From Prochlorococcus sp. AG-409-B13 (GTDB taxonomy: Bacteria > Cyanobacteriota > Cyanobacteriia > PCC-6307 > Cyanobiaceae): a stretch of DNA of 64,000 nucleotides. This document shows, one piece after another, positions 29,990 through 39,088 of the stretch. The position numbers and the translations under genes are program-made. Location of the stretch: NCBI GenBank assembly GCA_003216035.1, contig QCJM01000001.1, positions 62,001 through 126,000 on the forward strand. The letters run 5' to 3'. Every line of letters starts with the position of its first letter. Position 1 is the first letter of the stretch. Under the pieces are notes generated by a model that was not told where the DNA came from, searched no databases, and saw only the letters and a list, made by a program, of their open reading frames with translations.

Positions 29990-31531
29990 TCAATAATTTG
30001 CGTGACTCATACGACCCTTAACAAATTCAGATATCAAGGATACTTCTCTATCAATCATCTCCTTGGTAAGCCCTGGGTACGTACCTAAAAATAAAGACTG
30101 CTTCATTAATTGATCTGCTCCTAACATGTCTTTCACTGCCAGACGTAAAGAATTAGGGTTTTGTTTTATTTGATGAACGAAAGCCGGTTGCCTCAATAAA
30201 TTCCCACCAAATAACATTCTCGTGCCAACTCCTTTACTAGCAAGAAAGCTTCCAAGATCAGAGCTGCTAAATGGGGCTTCTGAGCGAACTAACAACAAGA
30301 ATCCAAACCAACTACAATCAGTTCTACAACCAGTTTCATCCCAAATAAAAGAACCACTATCTAAATCAAAAGCTTTTGCATGGGTAGGCAAACAAAAGCT
30401 AAAAAATTCAGAAAAAGGCTCCAAACCTTTACGCAGAATTTGCCAATTTTGCTTACGGGACTGAATAAATTCAGGAAGACGACGAATTTGAACTCTCCCT
30501 ATTGCAGCTTGAGGATCTAAAGGTTTTAGATTATATCCAAAATGTGAATAGATATATTTATGATCATAACCTTTAGGTAATTCTCCCAATTGCCAATCAT
30601 AACGCTTTGTACAAGTATCATCACGACCGCTAGGGCACCAACAATCTCTACCCCAATCCCGAAGACTCTCAACTATACGTTTTAAAATAGAATTCCTCAC
30701 AATATTAACTGCCCCTCCTTCTCCCATAGTGAGATGATGTGGTGGATAAAAGCTCTGAGTACTTAAATCACCCCAAGTTCCAGTCCAACGAATTAAATAT
30801 TCAGGCCCTGCATCAAGGCCAGGGCTATTTTGCGTAAACCCCAAAAGCTCAGCTTGCTTTCTAGGAATGCTATAAGTACATCCAAGAGCATCACAATTAT
30901 CTTCTATTAGCCAAAGTTTATGCTGCTGACAAAAACTAAGAACAGAGAATAAGTCGAACGGGTTTCCTAAGGCATGAGCAGCCATAACTGCCTTGGTTTT
31001 GCCAGGTACATAGGCTGCTTCCAACTGATCTGACCTTAAATTTCCAGTTATTGGGTCGTTATCTATAAAGACAGGCACACACCCATTCTGCAAAATTGGA
31101 GTAACTGTGGTTGGGAAACCTGCCGCACAAGTAATAACTTCATCTCCAGCGTTCAATCGCCTATCAACTGGCAATAAATGTGATTTCAGCGCACTCAAAG
31201 CCAACAAGTTGGCAGATGAGCCAGAGTTAACTGCTAAGCAAGCTCTAACGCCCAAAAAAGCTGCTAACTCATTTTGAAAAGCTTCACCTTCAGTCCCAAG
31301 AGTCAGCCAGAAATCCAATGTGCTACCAACGGCTACTTCCACCTCGTCCTCTGTAAATACACGCCCGGCATAAGGTATTGAGCCATTTTGAGTATCAAAA
31401 GCTGGTCTAAGCGGGTCTGCACCTGGCCGAAAAGCACGGTGAGCTGAGCGAGCATAAAGACGAGTTAATGTCAAAATCTCCGCCTTCAGTTCAGCAAGCT
31501 CCTCAGAATTGACAATGTTTTCTGAGCTCAT
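29990..31531 (-). CDS. rfbH: CDP-4-dehydro-6-deoxyglucose 3-dehydrase (E1/RfbH)
   Basis: PMP- and [2Fe-2S]-dependent enzyme that removes the C-3 hydroxyl of CDP-4-keto-6-deoxyglucose. It has the aminotransferase fold, but the usual pyridoxal Lys is replaced by His in QSFYPPHHLTMGEGG, the hallmark of E1. The cluster-binding Cys lie in RDCWCPSGRDDTC. The N-terminal RAFRPGADPLRPAF and GRVFTEDEVEVAV also match. About 30 extra residues sit between DNCDALG and the TGTWGDLSTQSF strand, longer than in enterobacterial RfbH. ATG 31531 is chosen over 31543. A reductase partner (E3) is not in the window. Confidence 0.9.
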   Translation of the reverse strand: MSSENIVNSEELAELKAEILTLTRLYARSAHRAFRPGADPLRPAFDTQNGSIPYAGRVFTEDEVEVAVGSTLDFWLTLGTEGEAFQNELAAFLGVRACLAVNSGSSANLLALSALKSHLLPVDRRLNAGDEVITCAAGFPTTVTPILQNGCVPVFIDNDPITGNLRSDQLEAAYVPGKTKAVMAAHALGNPFDLFSVLSFCQQHKLWLIEDNCDALGCTYSIPRKQAELLGFTQNSPGLDAGPEYLIRWTGTWGDLSTQSFYPPHHLTMGEGGAVNIVRNSILKRIVESLRDWGRDCWCPSGRDDTCTKRYDWQLGELPKGYDHKYIYSHFGYNLKPLDPQAAIGRVQIRRLPEFIQSRKQNWQILRKGLEPFSEFFSFCLPTHAKAFDLDSGSFIWDETGCRTDCSWFGFLLLVRSEAPFSSSDLGSFLASKGVGTRMLFGGNLLRQPAFVHQIKQNPNSLRLAVKDMLGADQLMKQSLFLGTYPGLTKEMIDREVSLISEFVKGRMSHANY

Positions 31532-31567
31532 TCGAAAGGCCATAAGCCATTAATAACTAACAAAATA

Positions 31568-32650
31568 TCAGCCTCTGATATATCTCTCTATTTGATCTAT
31601 ACATAAATCGCGTGCTGCTTCACCCAAATAAAAACTTCGATACCAATTCACGGTCTCAGAGACTGTCACTTCAAAAGACCAATTAGCCACCCAACCAAGC
31701 TGATGAAAGGCCCTATCAGTAGAAAGGTCTAGTCGGCTAGCCTCATGTTTCGTATCTAGGTTTGATTGATCAATCCATTTCCCAGGCCAATGCTGCAAAA
31801 TCTCCTCAATTAATTCACGAACACTTCGATTTGAACTACGTTGAGGCCCAAAATTAAAGGCTGTAGTAAGTTTAGGATTCAAATAAAGTTGTTCAGCAAG
31901 CAGCAAGTAACCTCCCAAAGGCTCTAATACATGTTGCCAAGGGCGAGTAGAAAAAGGAGCACGAACAAGAATGGGTTGTTCATTAATTAGAGACCTTATT
32001 GCATCAGGAACAATTCTATTTTCAGCCCAATCTCCTCCTCCAATTACATTACCAGCCCTAGCAGAAGCTAGTCGAAGATTAGAGGTCTGATGAGAGGAAG
32101 TTCCGCAAAAACTTGAGCGCCAACTTGCAATCGCAAGCTCAACAGCGGCCTTACTACTACTGTATGGATCATGTCCACCTAAAGAATCAGATTCTCTATA
32201 AGCAAAATCCCACTCATTATTTTGATAAACCTTGTCAGTAGTAATAACCAAAACAATACACAAATGATCCAAGTCTCTTAACGAATCAAGCACATTACAA
32301 GTTCCTATAACATTTGTTTTCCATGTATTTAAAGGCTCACGATAACTCTTCTGAACAAGAGGTTGTGCCGCGAGGTGAAACACAACATCAGGACTAAAGG
32401 TCTTAATCCGATTCCTTAATCGATCAATATTTAAAAGGTCATCACGTATATCATTAGAAAGATCTTTAGAGATGTCCAAACTTTCAAATAGTGAGCAATT
32501 GCCTATTGATTCAGGATCAAGTGCATATCCCTCAACAATTGCTCCCCAATGCAATAACCACAAAGCCAGCCAACTACCTTTAAAACCAGTATGCCCACTT
32601 ATCCAGACACGCCTACCACGCCAAAAATCAGGAGATAATTTAACCGACAT
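31568..32650 (-). CDS. rfbG: CDP-glucose 4,6-dehydratase
   Basis: Converts CDP-glucose to CDP-4-keto-6-deoxyglucose. The 360-residue SDR has the NAD motif WISGHTGFKGSWLALWLL, HLAAQPLVQKSY, VITTDKVYQN and the YxxxK of DPYSSSKAAVELA, followed by RAGNVIGGGDWAENRIVPD, all typical of RfbG. Its ATG overlaps the stop of rfbF as TGATG, so the two are translationally coupled. The frame is open 12 codons upstream, but that part lies within rfbF and is not needed. Confidence 0.95.
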   Translation of the reverse strand: MSVKLSPDFWRGRRVWISGHTGFKGSWLALWLLHWGAIVEGYALDPESIGNCSLFESLDISKDLSNDIRDDLLNIDRLRNRIKTFSPDVVFHLAAQPLVQKSYREPLNTWKTNVIGTCNVLDSLRDLDHLCIVLVITTDKVYQNNEWDFAYRESDSLGGHDPYSSSKAAVELAIASWRSSFCGTSSHQTSNLRLASARAGNVIGGGDWAENRIVPDAIRSLINEQPILVRAPFSTRPWQHVLEPLGGYLLLAEQLYLNPKLTTAFNFGPQRSSNRSVRELIEEILQHWPGKWIDQSNLDTKHEASRLDLSTDRAFHQLGWVANWSFEVTVSETVNWYRSFYLGEAARDLCIDQIERYIRG

Positions 32651-33417
32651 CACCAAACCTTCCAGGGCGCACGATTGTTCTGCCAAAGCTCTTCCAAAAA
32701 TTGCCGGTCACGAATCGTATCCATAGGCTGCCAAAATCCATGATGTTGAAAAGCATTTAACTGACCTTTTGCAGCAATTTCAGGAAGACAATCCCTCTCC
32801 CAAATACTTTGATCTCCATCAATAATTTGAAGGACATCTGGCTCAAGGACAAAAAAGCCGCCATTTATCCATGATCCATCACCCTGTGGCTTTTCTTGAA
32901 AAGAAAGTACTCTTCCTCTCTCAAAGGCAAGTGAGCCGAATCTTCCTGGTGGCTGAACGGCTGTTAAGGTCGCCCAACGCCCTTCTGACCGATGAAAGTT
33001 TATTAGTGCTGATATATCTACATCTGAAACTCCATCGCCATAAGTAAAACAAAAAGGTCCATCATCCAAATAACAAGCAACTCGACTGAGACGTCCTCCA
33101 GTAAGAGTTGCTTCACCAGTATCTACAAGAGTTACCTTCCAAGGTTCAGCATTTTGTTGATGAACCTCCATTCTATTTTTACTCATATCAAAAGTAACAT
33201 CGCTACTATGCAAAAAATAATTTGCAAAGTATTCCTTAATTACATAGCCTTTATACCCACAACATATTACAAATTCATTAATTCCATGTTGAGAATAAAT
33301 CTTCAAGATATGCCAAAGAATAGGCCTTCCACCTATCTCCACCATTGGCTTTGGCTTCAGATGAGTCTCCTCTGAAATCCTAGTTCCTAATCCGCCTGCA
33401 AGAATAACTGCTTTCAT
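32650..33417 (-). CDS. rfbF: Glucose-1-phosphate cytidylyltransferase
   Basis: Makes CDP-glucose from CTP and glucose-1-phosphate, committing carbon to CDP-dideoxy sugars. The 255-residue product has [39 protein letters not shown], the [10 protein letters not shown] metal site and [11 protein letters not shown], typical of RfbF. It follows the permease gene by a few bases and is coupled to rfbG. Confidence 0.95.
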   Translation of the reverse strand: MKAVILAGGLGTRISEETHLKPKPMVEIGGRPILWHILKIYSQHGINEFVICCGYKGYVIKEYFANYFLHSSDVTFDMSKNRMEVHQQNAEPWKVTLVDTGEATLTGGRLSRVACYLDDGPFCFTYGDGVSDVDISALINFHRSEGRWATLTAVQPPGRFGSLAFERGRVLSFQEKPQGDGSWINGGFFVLEPDVLQIIDGDQSIWERDCLPEIAAKGQLNAFQHHGFWQPMDTIRDRQFLEELWQNNRAPWKVW

Positions 33418-33421
33418 CAAA

Positions 33422-34252
33422 TTAAACCCAGAAGGGCATCTTATAGCGCAAACGCCTTAGCAATAAAAAAGCAAGGGCAATTGCCAAAATATTAATTATC
33501 ATTGTTAAAATCTCAGAAGAGAGATTAATATTTCCATCTATAATTGAAGATCTCAATGAAGCAAGTATTCGATAGAAAGGATTAATATCTGCGAAAAGGC
33601 TCAACCTACCTAGACTCTCTTTTTCATAAAGAATTGGAGATACCAAGAATGTTAATTGCATTATGATTGGAACAAGTTGGCCAACATCTTTAAATCTAGC
33701 CCCGACAATAGACATTGCAGCAGTAATCCAGAAGCAAAAGAAAGTCATATTTAATAACGGAAGCCATATTTTTGTCGCAGCATGAAGTAATATAATGGGC
33801 TTAATAAATGCAAAGGCTAATAATATTAATGAAAGACTCTGTGCAAAGGTTTGCATCTGAAATGCCCATTCTTCTAGGCAATAAAAAACAGCTGGCATTG
33901 AATTATTAACCAACTGATCTCGTCGAGTAAAGAAAAGTGAGCAACTACTTATTACTGTCAAGCTAATACAACCCCATATAGTATATCCAAAGCCTAAATA
34001 GACAACATAATCCCAAGGGTTGGGAATCTTAAAAACAGCTCCATATACTGCACCCAAAATAGCAACACTTAAAAGATTACTTAAACCAAGCCAAAAGCTT
34101 CCTAAATATGTCCGACTAAATCGCGCCAAGGTACGCAGCCAAGCGCTATACCACCAAGCTCTCGCAGTACGCGTAGCATAAAGAAGGCCAAAGCCACTTA
34201 TAAGAGGGCTTTGATGTGAGGTCAAATTAAATGTAGAGGTGCTATCTTTCAC
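33422..34252 (-). CDS. Polysaccharide ABC exporter permease (Wzm-like)
   Basis: Membrane subunit of an ABC-2 type exporter that moves a finished, lipid-linked polysaccharide across the inner membrane. It has 276 residues with about six membrane segments (near 58-80, 84-105, 130-155, 160-185, 195-215, 252-270) and the motif [11 protein letters not shown] that is typical of Wzm/KpsM proteins. It lies between the ATPase gene and the CDP-sugar genes, so these sugars are probably part of its substrate. Confidence 0.88.
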   Translation of the reverse strand: MKDSTSTFNLTSHQSPLISGFGLLYATRTARAWWYSAWLRTLARFSRTYLGSFWLGLSNLLSVAILGAVYGAVFKIPNPWDYVVYLGFGYTIWGCISLTVISSCSLFFTRRDQLVNNSMPAVFYCLEEWAFQMQTFAQSLSLILLAFAFIKPIILLHAATKIWLPLLNMTFFCFWITAAMSIVGARFKDVGQLVPIIMQLTFLVSPILYEKESLGRLSLFADINPFYRILASLRSSIIDGNINLSSEILTMIINILAIALAFLLLRRLRYKMPFWV

Positions 34253-34254
34253 GA

Positions 34255-34962
34255 TTAAGGTAAGCCTTGCTTGTAATTTGCAAAGGCCTCATCAAGAGGC
34301 CCATCAAAAACTAAACGACCATGTTGCAATACTAAGCCCCTTCTACAGAACTGCGACAACAAGTCAATATTGTGCGATGCAAGTATCAAAGTTCCTACCT
34401 CTCCAAGAAATTGAGAGAGACGGGCGCGAGCCCTCGAAAGGAACCATTGATCTCCAGTACCAAGGCCCTCATCAAGAGCTAATGCTTCATAGCGAAAAGC
34501 AGTAAGCAGTCCAAACTGCAAACGAGTTTTCATTCCATCGCTATAAGTCCTAATTGGTAAATGTATAAAATCTGCCAGCTCTGTAAAAGCAACCAACTCT
34601 TTCAAAAAGCTATCAAACCCTTTAATAGTGTTGCAATTAAGCAAATACTGAGCTCGAGCAGCATGTCGACCACTCAAATCAGTATCTACCCAATAACTCT
34701 TGTTAATCAATGGAGCCACATGCCCATAGCGACAAATTCTGCCGCGGCTTGGTGCATATACATCAGAAAGTAAGCGCAATAAAGTGCTCTTACCTGCACC
34801 GTTGTGACCTAATAGAGCAACTCTTTCACCCTTATTAATTGTGAAGTTAAGGTCACTCAGAGCCTGAACAGCCAAGGTACCTACACGGTTGCGGTTTAAA
34901 AGCCCCCCAGTCAAGCCACCCACAAGAGCAGATTTAAGTGAACGACTGCCAACACCCTCCAC
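34255..34962 (-). CDS. Polysaccharide ABC exporter ATPase (Wzt-like)
   Basis: ATPase partner of the Wzm-like permease, about 235 residues or slightly more. It has Walker A LLGHNGAGKSTLLRLL, the YSDGMKTRL signature typical of this family, Walker B ALALDEGLGTGD and the switch ASHN. It lacks the C-terminal carbohydrate-binding domain of long Wzt proteins. The GTG at 34962 is the only usual start in frame, yet the frame continues upstream through PLVELENVCLDIP, which is the first beta strand of this family. Upstream of GTG, up to the stop at 35035-35037, there is no ATG, GTG or TTG; CTG at 35020-35022 or an ATA or ATC would be needed. Confidence 0.87.
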   Translation of the reverse strand: MEGVGSRSLKSALVGGLTGGLLNRNRVGTLAVQALSDLNFTINKGERVALLGHNGAGKSTLLRLLSDVYAPSRGRICRYGHVAPLINKSYWVDTDLSGRHAARAQYLLNCNTIKGFDSFLKELVAFTELADFIHLPIRTYSDGMKTRLQFGLLTAFRYEALALDEGLGTGDQWFLSRARARLSQFLGEVGTLILASHNIDLLSQFCRRGLVLQHGRLVFDGPLDEAFANYKQGLP

Positions 34963-35071
34963 AGGTATATCTAGGCAAACGTTCTCAAGTTCTACAAGAG
35001 GATGGATGACTGCAGTGCCCAGAACGTTACCTATTTAATGACAAGAGGAATTTAGTTGGCCATGGTCAAAA

Positions 35072-35884
35072 TTACATTAATCCAGTCGTTTGACCAACAC
35101 AGCTCAACCACGGGTGACGGTTGATTAACACCTTCTCGAGAAGTTCAACATTCGGAAGCGCTTTGCGCATTGTCATCGATTTAGAATGATAGGTGTAAGA
35201 CCCCAACACTTGAGGACACTGAACACCAGTCCACCCTTCTTCGATAAGACAACACCAAAAATCATAATCTTCCCAACCGCCTGGGATATGCACATAACCG
35301 CCTACATCTAACCAAGCAGTTCGTCTGATTAGTGCCATAGCATCAACATAATTTGAGGGCTTAAATAATGATTTCTGCCATATACGCCCTTCTCCTTGAA
35401 ATACCTGTGGTGAAGCGCCTGCAGGAACAGTAAGCAATAAGGGATGTATCACAGCAACTTGATTATCAACTTTCTGAGACAAGCGATGACATTGCTCCAA
35501 AGCTCTTGGAGCTAAAGGATTATCAGCATCTTGTACCCATACCCATTCAGCATTTGCATTAGCAAATCCAGTATTTCTTGCTGAAGCCAATCCACCATTA
35601 AATCTGTGATGTAATAAGCGAGCCCCAACAAAGCGGCTGGTTTGCTTATTAAGCCATGACTCAACTAACAAGTCTCCTGAATCGCTAGAAGAGTCATCCA
35701 CTACCAATAGTTCTATTGAGTCAAGAGTCTGATTAGCAATAGTATCGAGAGTTTCGATAATAAATTTTCGATAATTATACAGACTTACTACAACCGAAAC
35801 TGCAGGCCTTGTGTTTGCAGTAGAAGAAATATCTACGCGCACATCAAATGGCACCTTTGGTGTAATTAAAGAAAGGTCATCCAT
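35072..35884 (-). CDS. Family 2 glycosyltransferase
   Basis: GT-A glycosyltransferase of 270 residues: VSVVVSLYNYRKFIIETL, LLVVDDSSSDSGD, SARNTGFANANAEWVWVQD with the metal-binding DADN, and the GGWEDYDFWCCLIEEGW acceptor region. ATG 35884 overlaps the stop of the upstream sulfotransferase-like gene (TGATG), so the two are co-translated. It probably adds one sugar to a surface glycan. Confidence 0.85.
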   Translation of the reverse strand: MDDLSLITPKVPFDVRVDISSTANTRPAVSVVVSLYNYRKFIIETLDTIANQTLDSIELLVVDDSSSDSGDLLVESWLNKQTSRFVGARLLHHRFNGGLASARNTGFANANAEWVWVQDADNPLAPRALEQCHRLSQKVDNQVAVIHPLLLTVPAGASPQVFQGEGRIWQKSLFKPSNYVDAMALIRRTAWLDVGGYVHIPGGWEDYDFWCCLIEEGWTGVQCPQVLGSYTYHSKSMTMRKALPNVELLEKVLINRHPWLSCVGQTTGLM

Positions 35885-38232
35885 CACAAACACTTTTCTT
35901 CCCATTGGATTAGCAATGCAAATTCATCCTCTCTTCCAAGAATTTCCTTTGAAGCAGGAACATTACACATACCATGAGCTAAAGGCTCTAATAAAATTAA
36001 TTTTCCACAACTGTCTGACAATTTTTCAAGCCATACCTGCAGCGCATTCAATTCTTCAACAGAAGAGATCTCTATCTGTGGCAATCTCGGCAAGAGTAAA
36101 AGTCCAAAGGCATGGGCAGACAAAGCAATTACTCCCCACCTTCTTTCTTGCTCACTACCAGTACTGCCAATGACAGCGAGCTCCAAAGGTGCATTAAACC
36201 ATCGAGGATCAGGAAGGCCTAATTGCAATTGGGCGCATCGCATAAGGGTCTCTTGAATATCAGGCAGAAATGTCAACTTTGTAAGGGGTTGATAATAAGC
36301 ATTAACTCCAAAGAGTTGCAAGAAAGCAGCCCTTTCAGAATCATAATCTAGTACAATTCTCATTAAACGAAGGCTATTAATCCAGCCAGGTAAATCACTG
36401 GAAGATGGCCAGAAAAGATTTACAGCCCAATCCATATCAATTTCTTTTACTATAACCTTATCAATGTCTTTTTGGTCTAGCAATACATGGATTTTCGTTG
36501 TAATTGAGTTACTTATAAAAGCTTGACTAGCAAAGTTTTTCAGTATCTGAATAGCAATCCAAGATGAATCTTTTGGCAAAGCAGGTGCTGCAGATTTGCA
36601 AGCATTTCGAAGCTCATCTTTAGCGACAGGCTTCAGTCCTTTTGCAAAAAGTGCTGAAGATTCTTTTCCTAGACAATCAAATCCAGGGAGCATCTCCGAA
36701 AGTGCTCCAGATGCAAGCCATCGACTAGCAACCCACATATCATTGTCATGCCAAAACTTCACTAGATTGACAAGGGTTTTAGGTAAACGTGCCATACAAT
36801 TAGGATGACTAATTGCAGACCCATAAAAGTTCCCAAAAGGATGGGTAATGCCAGGATCATTAATGTCAAACCCCTTAAGTGCTAAAGCAGTTAAAGGTTC
36901 TTCTTTCAAGCCATAAAAATTCTGCATCCAAATTGGATCAACTCTTAAATGAGGAGAAAGACCAAGTTGCCAACCTTCAACTAAATAATGTTCAAGTGGT
37001 GTGGGTATTGGATTAATCTCTCGCTCAAAGCAATTGCGCCTATAAAAAACAGGATCGAAAAGACTGTGGACATAAATATCATCATGCATTGCTTCTCTTC
37101 GATATAGAGCAACCGGCTCTTTACGCTGAGCAAAATGAGCCCAAACCATTTGAGGATCTATCAAAGGGTGAGGGCTCACCCCCATAGTCCAGCCAAAACG
37201 TTGATACCAAGCGAGTGGGTCTCTAAAAGCACGCAACAATTCGGGGCGCTGTCGAGCAATCCAAATAGGGGAAGCTAAAGGGCCAGCGCCATGGCCTTGC
37301 AGAAATGATCGCCTATACGCCCACAATCCTTTAGAAGGCAAAAGAGGAGAACCAACCAACCAAAACCAATCAACACAATGCTTCAGATTTTCCTGCCATG
37401 GCCTTCTAGGTGAATGAAGCTCCTTAGCTAAACGTATAGGAAGTTTTAAACGAGATTGTTCCTTTAACCATGCATGAAGAGAGATCAATCTTGAATCAAG
37501 AATCTCATAATCCGAATTATTAGATAAATGATGACGGTGCTCAGGCCGAATTAAATCTCGCACACTTCTGAGTTTTTTTTCATCAGGCACTTCTAATCCC
37601 AAAGCAGCTGCTAAAGACCTAGCTTGTTTTTCAGGGTCTATAAACCAACTCTCATAATTAACAACCGCTGGGGCAGATTCTTTTAAAGACGTTTTAGATC
37701 TCAAAACAGCTGTATTAAACCGCCACCAAAGTTGTTGAGCTCTCCACCACGTCATACCAGCCAAAGACTCATCTCTAGCCATTACTGAAGACATCACAGC
37801 CTCAGGGCTTCGCACAGCCAACACCAACTGCAAAGGAATTCCCAATTCATTGCATAAATCGCGCCATATAGGAAGCAAAATGCTGCTTCTTGGGTCCTTT
37901 ATTGCCCATGGACCTTTCTGTCGAATACATTCTTCAACCAAAATCTCACGCAATCCAACAACAAAACGTTTCGTAGCTGCATGAGAACGCCAATCAGCAG
38001 GTAAAGCTTTAAAGCCACTAGCCCCAGCCCAAAAACGATCCAGATCTATAAGCAGTTGCTCTTGAAGCTCCGTCACATCACGACGTTCGTAATAACCCTC
38101 AGGATTATGAAAATCACCTGGGATCAAATTCCCTGGCAGCTCAACCCCAAGTTGAGGAAGCAAAGACCCCAAGAGAGATGTCCCACTACGATGCATTCCA
38201 ACAAGCAAAATCAATGGGGCAGGGAATTGCAC
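35884..38232 (-). CDS. Sulfotransferase-like protein with long C-terminal extension
   Basis: A 782-residue protein. Residues 1-260 match the sulfotransferase fold: the PAPS 5'-phosphosulfate loop ILLVGMHRSGTSLLGSLL, WAIKDPRSS, the 3'-phosphate site AVRSPEAVMSSVMARDE and NYESWFIDPE. Residues 260-450 hold repeated motifs of the type found in glycan-modifying proteins (ISLHAWLKEQSR, FDPVFYRRN, EHYLVEGWQLGLSPH, LFDP-like segments); the last 300 residues are not recognised. The YxxxxW and GxxLGLSPHPLID-like repeats around 350-460 resemble repeats next to glycosyltransferases in other bacteria. Probably sulfates a surface glycan; function of the extension is open. Confidence 0.75.
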   Translation of the reverse strand: MQFPAPLILLVGMHRSGTSLLGSLLPQLGVELPGNLIPGDFHNPEGYYERRDVTELQEQLLIDLDRFWAGASGFKALPADWRSHAATKRFVVGLREILVEECIRQKGPWAIKDPRSSILLPIWRDLCNELGIPLQLVLAVRSPEAVMSSVMARDESLAGMTWWRAQQLWWRFNTAVLRSKTSLKESAPAVVNYESWFIDPEKQARSLAAALGLEVPDEKKLRSVRDLIRPEHRHHLSNNSDYEILDSRLISLHAWLKEQSRLKLPIRLAKELHSPRRPWQENLKHCVDWFWLVGSPLLPSKGLWAYRRSFLQGHGAGPLASPIWIARQRPELLRAFRDPLAWYQRFGWTMGVSPHPLIDPQMVWAHFAQRKEPVALYRREAMHDDIYVHSLFDPVFYRRNCFEREINPIPTPLEHYLVEGWQLGLSPHLRVDPIWMQNFYGLKEEPLTALALKGFDINDPGITHPFGNFYGSAISHPNCMARLPKTLVNLVKFWHDNDMWVASRWLASGALSEMLPGFDCLGKESSALFAKGLKPVAKDELRNACKSAAPALPKDSSWIAIQILKNFASQAFISNSITTKIHVLLDQKDIDKVIVKEIDMDWAVNLFWPSSSDLPGWINSLRLMRIVLDYDSERAAFLQLFGVNAYYQPLTKLTFLPDIQETLMRCAQLQLGLPDPRWFNAPLELAVIGSTGSEQERRWGVIALSAHAFGLLLLPRLPQIEISSVEELNALQVWLEKLSDSCGKLILLEPLAHGMCNVPASKEILGREDEFALLIQWEEKCL

Positions 38233-38337
38233 TCGGTTAGATTCAGTCCAAAGAACTTAAACCAATCAAAGCCTTTCTAGTAGTTTGATATATAGTTTTT
38301 TTTATCTGCAAAATACCTTCGGAAGCTGAAGCATCTC

Positions 38338-39078
38338 ATGAGACTTCAGAAGCAAGAAACATTGCCGAGTTTCTTAGTAATTGGAACACAGAAAGGGGGC
38401 ACAACTAGCCTTCAAAAACTTATGGAGTGCCATCCAGAAATTTTTCTTCCGGCATGCAAAGAAGTGCATTACTTTACCTTACATCCCGAAAAGCCTATCA
38501 ATTGGTACAAAGCTCATTTCAAAGGTGCCAGTGCACAACAACTTATAGGTGATATCACTCCTTATTATATGTTCCATCCAGATGCAGCCAAGAGAATAAA
38601 ATTTCTATTACCAAAAGTACGCTTAATAGCTTTACTTAGGGATCCAGTAGAGAGAACTCTTTCCCAATATTTTCATGCAAAGCGAAATGGATTTGAAAGT
38701 CTAGATATTAAAAAAGCTCTAGAAGCAGAGTCTTCCAGATTGGGGAGCGGAAGTTCATATAGTCACCAAAAACATAGCTACCTCAGTAGGAGCCGCTACC
38801 TAGAACAACTTGAGAGATACGAAAGTCTCTTCCAGAAAGATAAGATACTAATACTGCGTAGCGAAGATCTTTTCATGCAAACTCAAATAGTATGGGAAAA
38901 AATACAGAAATTCTTAGGGGTAAAAGTTCAAACACTAACTTCACCTTTACCAAGAGCAAATTCAGGATTAAATGAAGCCAGTTCTGTTTCACCTATTATC
39001 CGAGAGCATCTAAGAAATGAATTAAAATCTACTGTTTTAGGAATAAAGAATAGGTATGGTTTTGATTGGGGATGGTAA
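38338..39078 (+). CDS. Sulfotransferase
   Basis: PAPS-dependent sulfotransferase of 246 residues. It has the 5'-phosphosulfate loop FLVIGTQKGGTTSLQKLM, the catalytic region CKEVHYFTLHPEK and the 3'-phosphate motif ALLRDPVERTLSQYFHAKRNG, close to heparan-sulfate-type and NodH-type enzymes. The C-terminal part has KILILRSEDLF. Divergent from the preceding sulfotransferase-like gene, with about 105 bases between them. Probably transfers sulfate to a hydroxyl of a surface glycan; the acceptor is unknown. Confidence 0.88.
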   Translation: MRLQKQETLPSFLVIGTQKGGTTSLQKLMECHPEIFLPACKEVHYFTLHPEKPINWYKAHFKGASAQQLIGDITPYYMFHPDAAKRIKFLLPKVRLIALLRDPVERTLSQYFHAKRNGFESLDIKKALEAESSRLGSGSSYSHQKHSYLSRSRYLEQLERYESLFQKDKILILRSEDLFMQTQIVWEKIQKFLGVKVQTLTSPLPRANSGLNEASSVSPIIREHLRNELKSTVLGIKNRYGFDWGW

Positions 39079-39088
39079 AACTAAAATT

